Of a stretch of DNA of 11,219 nt, positions 1 through 7,020 are shown in pieces. The stretch comes from Prevotella sp. UBA6447 (GTDB lineage: Bacteria > Bacteroidota > Bacteroidia > Bacteroidales > Bacteroidaceae): positions 1 through 11,219 of the forward strand of contig DJOD01000044.1 in NCBI GenBank assembly GCA_002437115.1. The letters run 5' to 3'. The notes under the pieces were generated by a model that was not told the DNA's origin, did not search any database, and was given only the letters and a program-made list of their open reading frames with translations. Position numbers and translations under genes: made by a program. Numbering within the stretch: position 1 is the stretch's first letter; every line of letters starts with the position of its first letter.

Positions 1-2
1 GC

Positions 3-393
3 AAGATGCGCCTGCTTGGCATCCCTACGGTAATCGACCGTATGGTGCAACAAGCCATCAGCCAAGCCTTGACTCCCATCTACGAGCGCCAATTCTCCCC
101 GAGAAGCTACGGCTTCCGTCCGAAAAGAGGATGCCATGACGCACTTCGAGGAGCGCAGAAATAATCGATGCCGGCTACGTGTACGTGGTTGACCTCGACT
201 TGGAACGCTTCTTCGGCACAGTGTGCCACAGCAAGCTCATAGAAATTCTCAGCCGCACGATAGCGGACGGCAGGGTGGTGAGTCTGACACACAAATATCT
301 TCGAAGCGGTGTGATGAACAAAGGTGTCTTCGAGGTGAGCGAGGAGGGCACACCGCAAGGTGGTCCGTTGAGTCCGCTGCTGAGCAGCACCTG
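3..393 (+). pseudogene. ltrA: group II intron reverse transcriptase/maturase fragment (frameshifted, 3'-truncated)
   Basis: This is a remnant of the intron-encoded protein that reverse-transcribes and helps splice a group II intron. Reading from base 3, the frame gives RT blocks typical of the family (RLLGIPTVIDRMVQQAI, then SPRSYGFRPKRGCHDALRGA) and stops at TAA 162-164. The protein continues one frame over from about 161 (IIDAGYVYVVDLDLERFF, then EEGTPQGGPLSPLLS), so a single-base loss in the A-run at 158-161 broke it. RT motif A is present (VVDLDLERFF), but the usual Asp after FF is Gly. The PQGGPLSPLLS block is present, yet similarity ends at about 385-390, before the YADD catalytic motif and the maturase domain. 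The left end lies outside the window. The right end abuts an IS-like segment. It cannot make an active enzyme. Family assignment is firm; the exact breakpoint is not. Confidence 0.88.
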
Positions 394-408
394 ACTTCAT
401 CACTTTTC

Positions 409-479
409 TGCGCCACCATATAGCGTAGATTGAAAATCAATTAGTTACGTCAAAATTACGGGTGGCTTAGGGTGGCGCA
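409..479. repeat. 9-bp inverted repeat pair upstream of the transposase fragment
   Basis: TGCGCCACC at 409-417 is the exact reverse complement of GGTGGCGCA at 471-479, with 53 bases between. The right arm also sits in a short direct repeat (GGTGGC at 461 and 471). The pair lies between the end of RT similarity and the transposase promoter, so it may belong to the IS left end or be a transposase-binding or regulatory site. I cannot identify a terminal inverted repeat, because the other IS end is missing. Confidence 0.4.
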
Positions 480-492
480 AGCAAAAATTGTG

Positions 493-500
493 TACCTTTG
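493..500 (+). promoter_or_regulatory. Bacteroidota -7 element for the transposase fragment
   Basis: TACCTTTG fits the Bacteroidota TAnnTTTG consensus and ends only four bases before the ATG at 505. Transcription would therefore start at or very near the start codon, giving a leaderless or nearly leaderless mRNA. I see no convincing TTTG -33 element 19-21 bases upstream. Confidence 0.5.
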
Positions 501-504
501 TTCC

Positions 505-1062
505 ATGTATGTACGCAAGAAACATAACAGACCAGGTACCACAAGCGTGGTTGTTGTCAGCAAAGCAAGTGGCAAGTATAAGGAGATAAAGTCCTTTGGC
601 TCTTCATCGTCAGAGGAAGAGATAGAATCACTGTGTAACAAGGCAACTGCATGGATTCGCTCTTTTGGGGGTCAGCAGGAATTAGACTTTGACGACCGTC
701 TAGGAATGGAAGTAGAGAATACCAAGCGTTTTCTCAACAACATAGACAATATATTAATCAATGGCACACAACTGCTACTTGGCCAAGTTTACGACAGTAT
801 TGGCTTCAACAGCATCTCAGATGAAATTCTACGTCATCTTGTGATAGCCAGAGTGTCGCAACCGCAGAGTAAGCTGGCAACGGTTGACTACCTGAAGTCC
901 TACTATGACGAGGACGTTGACCTCAATCACATTTACCGTTACATGGACAAGCTCTACAATACACAGATGGAACTGGCTCAACAGATCAGCGTAGAGCATA
1001 CGCGTAAGATATTCGGCGGAAAGATAGGACTGACGTTTTACGATGTGACAACCCTGTATTGA
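505..1062 (+). pseudogene. IS1634-like (IS4-superfamily) transposase, N-terminal 185 residues only
   Basis: This is the amino-terminal third of a DDE transposase. The ATG at 505 (MYVRKKHNRPGTTSVVVV) is preferred over the upstream in-frame ATG at 472, because the -7 box lies between them and IS1634-type proteins start with this kind of basic, beta-rich segment. The reading frame runs to GGKIGLTFYDVTTLY and stops at TGA 1060-1062. The Asp of YDVTTLY (residue 180) is the first catalytic Asp of the family. The remaining DDE residues and about 350-400 residues are absent, since relatives are roughly 550-600 aa by my recollection. Adding back two T's at 1060 would restore the familiar YFE continuation (LYFEI), so a small deletion and a larger loss may coincide here. 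It is certainly inactive for transposition. Base composition is more AT-rich than the genes to its right, as expected of an imported element. Confidence 0.85.
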
Positions 1063-1241
1063 AATCAAGCAACATTTTGGTGCCAGTCCCGTATGCGTTT
1101 TCCTCTTTGCCTGGATGCCCGAAAATCATTTTGGTCTGTTTATTTGGGTAGCAGGAGTGGTGTCCATCACTGCGCAAAAACGTCATCCAAACAAAAAAAC
1201 GAGGTTTTTACGCAATGACACAAACGTAACAATTTTTTTAC
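1063..1241. other. stretch without a confident gene; weak open frame on + strand
   Basis: No start codon plus recognisable protein is seen here. One + frame is open from 1049 to a TGA at 1289-1291 and encodes a hydrophobic run (FLFAWMPENHFGLFIWVAG) followed by basic residues. It could be the tail of a broken membrane-protein gene or simply chance. The stretch also holds an imperfect inverted repeat (1172-1184 with 1201-1213). The right end of the IS element could be within it, but I cannot recognise it. Confidence 0.25.
1172..1213. repeat. imperfect 13-bp inverted repeat upstream of the SusD-operon promoter
   Basis: GCGCAAAAACGTC (1172-1184) pairs with GAGGTTTTTACGC (1201-1213), with two mismatches and a 16-base A-rich loop. 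It lies about 30 bases upstream of the -33 element of the next promoter. It could be a weak terminator, an operator or a leftover transposon end. There is no clear T-tract. Confidence 0.35.
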
Positions 1242-1272
1242 TTGTCTGTTCGCAAAACATTTATTTACTTTG
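1242..1272 (+). promoter_or_regulatory. promoter of the small ORF / secreted protein / SusD-like operon
   Basis: TTG at 1242-1244 is followed after exactly 20 bases by TTACTTTG (1265-1272), a one-base variant of the Bacteroidota TAnnTTTG -7 element. The -33/-7 spacing is canonical. Transcription would begin near 1278-1280, so the mRNA carries the small ORF at 1297 first and then the gene at 1405. Confidence 0.6.
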
Positions 1273-1296
1273 CAGCAGAAGAACCATGTGAAACGA

Positions 1297-1383
1297 ATGC
1301 GAAAACCGGCAATTGCAAACCCCTGTACATGTAAGGAGAATGGCCAGTGCAAGCAAGGGGAACTACATATCATATCATTTTAA
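1297..1383 (+). CDS. possible small Cys-containing peptide (28 aa) at the head of the operon
   Basis: An ORF of 28 codons starts at ATG 1297 (or GTG 1288, giving 31 codons) and ends at TAA 1381-1383. It begins MRKPAIANP, continues with a CTCKENGQCK segment and ends in ELHIISF. The Cys spacing is CxCx5C, reminiscent of a metal-binding or metallothionein-like strand, but one such half-motif is not proof. It lies about 18-25 bases after the predicted transcription start and 21 bases before the next gene, so it would be the first ORF on the message. It could be a free small protein, a leader peptide affecting translation of the downstream gene, or a chance ORF. No purine-rich Shine-Dalgarno is needed in this phylum, so its absence says little. 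I do not recognise a family. Confidence 0.35.
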   Translation: MRKPAIANPCTCKENGQCKQGELHIISF

Positions 1384-1404
1384 TTATTTAAAAACAGCGA
1401 ACCT

Positions 1405-1977
1405 ATGGCTAAGAAAATTCTAAGAAACGGACTTGTGGCCACCATCTGCCTTGTGGCCACATCCACTTCTCTCAACGCAGAGAACAGGCAGTCGGCGATT
1501 GTCGTCTGGGACGGAGAGACAGAGTTGTACAGTTTCTTCGTGTCCGACACTCCCGTGCTCAAGGTTAGAAACGGATATGCCGTCATCAAGTCAGATGGCA
1601 CCTGGGAAAGCGAAGTTAACCTGGAGAAGGTGACCTACGGGTGCTACTACCGCATTCCCATGTCGGAATCCTCCCATTACAAGCTTACCCTGGAAGAGCG
1701 TGACTATACTGGCGTGTTTGGCAGCGGAAATGCCACATCGATAAAAGATGCTCCTCGTGCTGAAACGGCTCGCCCCACATTCTCGCTGCACGACGGCATC
1801 CTGCAAGTGGCAGGACTTGTCGAGGGCGAGCAAGTGACTGTGGCGTCCATCGACGGAAAGGTCATCAACCAGTCCGAGGCAAACAGCAGCGGACAGGTGT
1901 CCGTATCCTTGCACGGACAGGTAGGACTCATTGTGGTGAAGGCAGGAAATGTGTCATTTAAAATTATGTTGAAATGA
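1405..1977 (+). CDS. small secreted protein with type IX-like C-terminal region
   Basis: This is a 190-aa exported protein of unknown function. Residues 1-25 form a signal peptide (basic KK, hydrophobic LVATICLVATSTS, cleavage likely after LNA). Residues 30-85 (AIVVWDGETELYSFF, then TPVLKVRNGYAVIKSDG, then VTYGCYYRI) match an N-terminal pattern I know from many small secreted Prevotella and Bacteroides proteins. Residues 124-190 resemble a shortened type IX secretion C-terminal sorting domain: a beta-rich stretch with VTVASIDGKVINQ, then GQVSVSLHGQVGLIVVKAG, ending in FKIMLK. The ATG at 1405 follows an AT-rich leader typical of this phylum. Its stop overlaps the next start (ATGA, 1974-1977), implying translational coupling with the SusD-like gene and a joint role at the cell surface. 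The sorting-domain call is by pattern, not by profile search, and the tail may be only a structural relative. Confidence 0.8.
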   Translation: MAKKILRNGLVATICLVATSTSLNAENRQSAIVVWDGETELYSFFVSDTPVLKVRNGYAVIKSDGTWESEVNLEKVTYGCYYRIPMSESSHYKLTLEERDYTGVFGSGNATSIKDAPRAETARPTFSLHDGILQVAGLVEGEQVTVASIDGKVINQSEANSSGQVSVSLHGQVGLIVVKAGNVSFKIMLK

Positions 1978-4900
1978 AGCGAATTAGACATCTGGTATGC
2001 CTGTTGGTCATGCTCCTGACCACAGGAAGCGTGGAAGCGCAGGGACTTGGATTCTACCTGGGTGGCAAGAGAGTGGAACTCGCTGAGGGCGACTCGGTGA
2101 ATTTCACGGCCAACAGCGAGGGCGAGGTAGAGGTGAAAGTGACACAGGATGGTAACGTGCTGGTGTACAAGGGCGAGGAGATGACTTTCTTCGGCGACCT
2201 TGAACGCTACTTCCTGGATGTGAACAACGCCATGCACTACATTGATGAGAAACTGAATATGCCGTGCACCTTCGGATATGGTGCCATCATGCACGTGCGT
2301 GACATTCTCACAGCCGATATGTACAGGCCCTCCGCTGGATTCAACTGGTTCAGTAGCTGGGCTGTAAACGAATTAGTTGGTCCCGACTATAAACCTGCCC
2401 TAATGGTCTGGAGATTCTACGAGCAGGCCATCACCGCCACAAACAAGCTGATAGGAGCCATTGACGAGGGCAATGCCAGCGACAAGCAAAAGGAATATCT
2501 GGGTGTGGCATACGCCTTCAGGGCCATGCATTACCTGGACATGGCACGCATGTACGAGTTCCTGCCAACCGAGGACGTCAAGCCCTATTCCCACACAGGC
2601 AGGGACATCACACACCTCACCGTGCCTATCATTACCGAGAAGACCGCAGCAGAACAGGTGGCACAGCTCACACGCGCCACCCGCGAGGAGATGAGGGCAT
2701 TCATAGAGGCCGACCTGGACAAGGCCGCCACATACCTCGCCCACTACCGGCGTGCAAGCAAGCTGCTGCCCGACCTGGCTTGCGTGTATGGCTTGCAGGC
2801 ACGACTGAGCATGTGGGTGGAGGACTACCCCAAGGCTGTCCAAATGGCACGCAAGGCCATCGACGAGAGCGGAGCCACACTGCTCTCCGAGGCCGAGATG
2901 CTGAATGTGGAGAACGGCTTCAACTGCCTGGAGCCATCCTCATGGATGTGGGGCGCGCAGCCAAGAGAGGATGACGATGTGGTGACATCGGGACTCTGTA
3001 ACTGGACCTCCTGGATGAGCAACGAGCTGGCTTATGGCTATTCTACGTATGCGCCCTTAAGCATCACGCCCTCGCTTGTAAGCAAAATGATTGCGGATGA
3101 CCCCAGAAAAAAGCTCTTCAAGACATCCGCTGACGCAAGCGAGCCACACCTGTCTGGCTACGACTGGGATGAGCTTCCCCTATATGCCTCTCTGAAGTTT
3201 CGCCCCTACAAAGGGTGCACGGACAACTACGTCATCGCCTCGCAGTCGGCCTACCCGCTGATGCGCGTGGAAGAGATGTACTTCATTGAAGCAGAGGCCA
3301 GGGCACACTCGTCAGTCAGAGATGGGCTGGCTCTCCTTGACACTTTCATGCGCAAATACAAGTCAGACTACTCCTCTCCCAAGGGGATGGAAGAAAAGAA
3401 TGCCATACAGTATATTATAGCGCAGAAGCGTATCGAGCTGTGGGGTGAGGGACAGTCATTCTTCGACTATAAGAGACTGGATATGCCAGTTGACCGCACT
3501 CAGGACATTGACGCGCATTACATCCCCGCAGACCAGCAGTTTCATACCTTTGGTCGCCCTGCATGGATGAACCTCTCGTTCCCGAATAGAAGCAGCATGA
3601 CGTACCAGTGGAACACCATCGGACAGGAGAACCCCGACCCGTCTGGCATCTATAAGCCGGGAGGCGGGAGCGTGGGATTTGGTGAGTCATATTACAGTGT
3701 GGCGTTCAATGACGGTATCGTTCGTGAACTGTTTGGCATCACCACCCCGGCGGAATATGCCACCGTACAGGCATGCGCCATGGACACTGCCCAGGGCATT
3801 GTGCTGCAGGAGCCGTTCAGCCAGGTCGTCGACTCCACCATGGGGTATGACGGCTCGCCGCTCAGCATCCGGCTCAACGGTACTGAGGCCAGCATCCCCG
3901 AGCAGTCCCTGGGCTTCAAGGTCAACGGAAACAGCGTGACGGTGCGAAGCATCCACAACGGGACTTTCACAAACGGGGTCATCACCTTCCCACGCAACAG
4001 TATCACGGTCACATACGGCAACGATGCAAAGGTTGTCAACTGCCAGACACTCACCGAGGTGCGGATGCCTGGCAGTCCACAGCCCAAAGTCAGCATCGCC
4101 TATAGCTTCTATGCAGGTCCCTACCAGGCAACTGTGGTTACGCTGAACGGGAAGCAGTATCTGCACGCCCACATCAACGTCCTGTCAGAGACAGACGAGC
4201 TGCGTATGGCCTGCGTGCCCTCCAGCGGGGTGGGCTACGCAATGGAAAGGCTCAAGGCCGACAGCGAGTATGGAGTTGTGGCCAAGGACACAGGATGGGT
4301 CAACATACCCATGATGGACATTGACGGTGAATTTACCCTTGTGGCTGTGGGGATGTACAACGGCTGTGTCATATACACGAAAAAAAGCGATTCGACCAAG
4401 TATCCTGACTATACGGGACACATAGAAGGTGGTCAGAAAGATGAGGGTGAAAATGGCGAAACGGTAGTGAAAACCATGTACTACTTTGGCCCTCATGTGG
4501 AGAAAGGTTATGTGGCCCTGGTAGAGAAATACGCGAACGCCGATGACGTGCGGCAGATGTACGAAGCTGGCACCATCCCTTCATTGGTGCAGGTTCCCCT
4601 CAGCCACACGAGCCAATATGATGTCGCCACAATACCCTTTCCCAAGCGATATGCTCAGTACAAACTGGTGAGCATATCCGTGGCAGACGGCAAGGTGGTA
4701 TCGGTGGACAACAGCTGGGAGAACGAGACCAAATTGAAGCAAGTCTTCGAAAATCCAGTGCGTTCGCTCTCGGCAACGCTGGCCAGTGGGTACCGCGACA
4801 CCACTGGTGTATTTTTCTTCAAGGCACATTACGACCTGTCCGATTTCGAGAGTGCCTACATAGCCCTGCTTCCCGAAAGCATGCTGACGGGCAATGTGTG

Positions 4901-5696
4901 GGAGGCCGTTTATAACACGAGCGCCAAGACGAAAGTCACGAAAGGCAGCATGGAGCGCGAGTTTGCTGTTGGCAAGATTGACTTGGACACCCGCTACACA
5001 CTGGTGATAGCAGGATGCGATGCCGACGGAAAAATCGTGAAGGACGTGCAGTATCCGCAGCAGGAACTTCCGCTGTGGTCGCCCATCTATACTACCCGGC
5101 AGCAATGGATGGAAGACGGGAATGCGGCCAGCGAGTGGCCTCTTGCTGACAGCACAAGCACTTGCTCGTACACATACAAGCACCTTTGGGATGGTACAGC
5201 CACCGGACTCACAATCGGGTACCGGAAGTCGAAAGTTTCCACAAGAGCACAATTCATAATCATGGATTGGGGATCTGATGGAACCAACCTCGCGATTGAC
5301 TATGACCCAGAGACCTCGCTTTGCCAGGTGAAAGAGCAATGGGCGAGTGAGCACGAACGATATGGTGACGTGTGGGTTTCTGATCTTCCTCATTATAAGT
5401 CTTCCTTTAGCTACAAGGATTATCCCTGCACCTATGACAGAAAGACGGGAACGTTCAACTTGTCGCTCATCTATTACGTGAAGGACGTGGGGTATTTTGG
5501 TTACGGCACGGAGACGGCGCAGCTTGACGGGATCGGCGGCAACGTTGAGGCTGGTGACAGCCTGTATAGCCGGAAGGTAGCGAAGCCCCAGCTCAGGGTC
5601 AGCATGACCTTGAAAGCCTTCCCGCAGGACTCTGGCAAGAAGACAACTGCGCAAATTCCCCTGCAGAAAGCTTGGCTGAAGCCCAGCTGGCAATAG
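1974..5696 (+). CDS. large SusD/RagB-like outer-membrane binding protein with repeat-rich C-terminal extension
   Basis: A 1240-aa exported protein. Residues 1-23 are a signal peptide (MKRIRHLVCLLVMLL, cleavage near VEAQ). No lipobox Cys follows, although SusD proteins are normally lipoproteins. Residues 24-72 form a short beta segment. Residues 73-560 are SusD-like: AFRAMHYLDMARMY (181-194), a TPR-like ACVYGLQARLSM (269-280), AYPLMRVEEMYFIEAEA (426-442) and IIAQKRIELWGEGQSFFDYK (481-500). About 680 residues follow, whereas typical SusD proteins are 500-600 aa. Residues 735-1022 hold three diverged beta repeats of about 110 residues, and residues 1058-1186 a separate domain. SusD proteins bind glycans or other nutrients at the surface and lid a SusC TonB-dependent channel; no SusC is present in this window. 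The gene is coupled to the upstream secreted protein by ATGA and ends before a terminator. The SusD fold is confident; ligand and mode of anchoring are unknown. Confidence 0.88.
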   Translation: MKRIRHLVCLLVMLLTTGSVEAQGLGFYLGGKRVELAEGDSVNFTANSEGEVEVKVTQDGNVLVYKGEEMTFFGDLERYFLDVNNAMHYIDEKLNMPCTFGYGAIMHVRDILTADMYRPSAGFNWFSSWAVNELVGPDYKPALMVWRFYEQAITATNKLIGAIDEGNASDKQKEYLGVAYAFRAMHYLDMARMYEFLPTEDVKPYSHTGRDITHLTVPIITEKTAAEQVAQLTRATREEMRAFIEADLDKAATYLAHYRRASKLLPDLACVYGLQARLSMWVEDYPKAVQMARKAIDESGATLLSEAEMLNVENGFNCLEPSSWMWGAQPREDDDVVTSGLCNWTSWMSNELAYGYSTYAPLSITPSLVSKMIADDPRKKLFKTSADASEPHLSGYDWDELPLYASLKFRPYKGCTDNYVIASQSAYPLMRVEEMYFIEAEARAHSSVRDGLALLDTFMRKYKSDYSSPKGMEEKNAIQYIIAQKRIELWGEGQSFFDYKRLDMPVDRTQDIDAHYIPADQQFHTFGRPAWMNLSFPNRSSMTYQWNTIGQENPDPSGIYKPGGGSVGFGESYYSVAFNDGIVRELFGITTPAEYATVQACAMDTAQGIVLQEPFSQVVDSTMGYDGSPLSIRLNGTEASIPEQSLGFKVNGNSVTVRSIHNGTFTNGVITFPRNSITVTYGNDAKVVNCQTLTEVRMPGSPQPKVSIAYSFYAGPYQATVVTLNGKQYLHAHINVLSETDELRMACVPSSGVGYAMERLKADSEYGVVAKDTGWVNIPMMDIDGEFTLVAVGMYNGCVIYTKKSDSTKYPDYTGHIEGGQKDEGENGETVVKTMYYFGPHVEKGYVALVEKYANADDVRQMYEAGTIPSLVQVPLSHTSQYDVATIPFPKRYAQYKLVSISVADGKVVSVDNSWENETKLKQVFENPVRSLSATLASGYRDTTGVFFFKAHYDLSDFESAYIALLPESMLTGNVWEAVYNTSAKTKVTKGSMEREFAVGKIDLDTRYTLVIAGCDADGKIVKDVQYPQQELPLWSPIYTTRQQWMEDGNAASEWPLADSTSTCSYTYKHLWDGTATGLTIGYRKSKVSTRAQFIIMDWGSDGTNLAIDYDPETSLCQVKEQWASEHERYGDVWVSDLPHYKSSFSYKDYPCTYDRKTGTFNLSLIYYVKDVGYFGYGTETAQLDGIGGNVEAGDSLYSRKVAKPQLRVSMTLKAFPQDSGKKTTAQIPLQKAWLKPSWQ

Positions 5697-5738
5697 GAAA
5701 CAGAACGCCGTATCAGACCAGGTGACGCATCGAACAAA

Positions 5739-5779
5739 AAAAGTCCCCGCTAAACGAGTGAAGTTGTGCGGGGACTTTT
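5739..5779. terminator. strong hairpin terminator after the SusD-like gene
   Basis: AAAAGTCCCCGC (5739-5750) pairs perfectly with GCGGGGACTTTT (5768-5779) around a 17-base loop. The 12-bp stem has a GC core with A/T flanks on both sides, so it can act as a rho-independent terminator in either direction. It lies 42 bases after the SusD-like stop codon and insulates that operon from the decayed methyltransferase gene. Confidence 0.85.
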
Positions 5780-5790
5780 GTTATGGTTTT

Positions 5791-5826
5791 GTCGCTGCCT
5801 GTAGGCGGACTCCAGATGCGTCTGGA
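5791..5826. repeat. two short tandem hairpins between terminator and promoter
   Basis: GCCT-GT-AGGC (5797-5806), flanked by GTC and GAC, is followed by a perfect TCCAGA-TGCG-TCTGGA stem-loop (5811-5826). They lie downstream of the terminator and 45 bases upstream of the -7 element at 5871. The role is unknown; they may be operator-like palindromes or a degraded repeat. Confidence 0.35.
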
Positions 5827-5870
5827 CCAAAGCATGCTCGCTCTTTGTTTTCCAGCTGAATGTTTTTTCA

Positions 5871-5878
5871 TACCTTTG
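5871..5878 (+). promoter_or_regulatory. -7 element upstream of the methyltransferase pseudogene
   Basis: TACCTTTG is an exact TAnnTTTG match, located 59 bases before the ATG at 5938. A TTTG at 5844-5847 is 23 bases upstream, slightly longer than the usual 19-21 spacing. The promoter appears better preserved than the gene it serves. Confidence 0.55.
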
Positions 5879-5937
5879 CAAACAGATAATGCGTGACGTG
5901 TAAGTCGAAAGAGCACCTAACCAAGCATCCAAACAAC

Positions 5938-6985
5938 ATGAAGAACGAAGCAACCCTCCAGTTTGTGCGCGACCATCGCGAAGACGATATCCGTCGCTTG
6001 GCTTTCGTGGGTGACAAGAACCCCAATGTGGACTTGCCGTGGGCACTGGACCAGATCAGCGGGTGACAGACTGTCCGGTGCAAGTTGCCTAAGTGGTTAC
6101 GTGTGAGGGGGTGGTTTATCCGCCTCACCTCAACATGGAACAATGCCCCAGCGAGCAGACAGGGCGCTACAAGGCTGCTTTGGCCGCTCGTCTGGTTGGT
6201 ACCCATGCCAATGGCGAGCGTCTGCTGGTGGACCTCACGGGAGGCTTTGGCGTCGATTCCGCGTTGATGGCACCAGCCTTCACCCATGCCACTTATGTGG
6301 AGCGGAGCGAGGCGCTGTGTGATATAGCTCGCCACAACTTCCCGTTGCTTGGCCTTCCCCGAGCCGAAGTGGTGTGTGCCGACGGCACGCAATATCTGCA
6401 ATCCCTGTTGCCTGTGAGCCCCCTCGAATCCTTCTGGCAGCCGCACGCTTATCTTTCTCGACCCCGCCCGCCGCGACAGCCATGGCTGGAAGGTCTAAGA
6501 CTGCACGCCCGACGTGGTGACCTTTGCTGACGCTTTATTGCAGCGGGCCGATGCGGTGATGGTGAAGCTCTCGCCGATGCTCGACTGGCATGAGGCGGTT
6601 CGCAAGTTGCCTGGCGTCGTAGAGGTGCATATCGTTTCTGTGGCCAACGAGTGTAAGGAACTCCTGTTGGTGCTGCTACGCGAGGTTCACCCCTTGCACG
6701 TTTTCTGCGTCAATGACGAGCAGACCTTCAGTTATCGTGTGTCTGCCGTTCCATCCGCCTCCGCTGGCCGTACAGAGCCCCCAGGTGTTGCTTGTGCCCA
6801 ACAGCAGTGTGATGAAGGCCGGATGTTTCCATGAGCTGGAAAAGGTCTTTGGTGTGCCCCAGATTGGTGCCGATGCCCTGCGCCGACGGCTGAAGCTCAA
6901 GGATGGTGGCAGCCTTTATGTCTTTGCCACCACTGTGGGCAAGGGCCACTACCTGTTTCTCACCGAGCGATGCGCCACCTGCTGA
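5938..6985 (+). pseudogene. decayed class I SAM-dependent methyltransferase (THUMP-like domain protein)
   Basis: Pieces in three frames join into one Bacteroidota methyltransferase of unknown target. Piece 1 starts at ATG 5938 (MKNEATLQFVRDHREDDI, then DQISG) and hits TGA 6064-6066, where relatives I recall have Trp. A one-base loss near 6091 moves the reading to the next frame (CEGVVYPPHLNMEQ). That frame holds SAM motif I, LLVDLTGGFGVDSA. A shift near 6435-6448 leads to LIFLDPARRDSHGWK (motif IV) and then an in-frame TAA at 6496-6498. Reading resumes with DVVTFADALLQRADAVMVKL and IVSVANECKELLLVL. A third shift at about 6740-6775 leads to SPQVLLVPNSSVMKAGCF. After that the usual block of roughly 80-90 residues seems missing before GADALRRRLKLKDGG and the end at TGA 6983-6985. 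A function is very unlikely. The positions of the lesions are visible; the missing block is judged against remembered relatives. Confidence 0.87.
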
Positions 6986-7020
6986 GGCTTCCTGCTTGTC
7001 ATCCCCAAGGAAAAACAAAA

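Noticed and set aside
1974..2045. Possible lipoprotein signal in the SusD-like protein (Cys at residue 9)
   Set aside because: The Cys lies inside the hydrophobic core only nine residues from the start and lacks a lipobox before it. Cleavage after VEA/VEAQ is more plausible.
4581..5693. 370-codon open frame on the minus strand inside the SusD-like gene
   Set aside because: It lies entirely antisense to a gene with clear domains, and its translation shows no recognisable motif. It is a composition-driven shadow.
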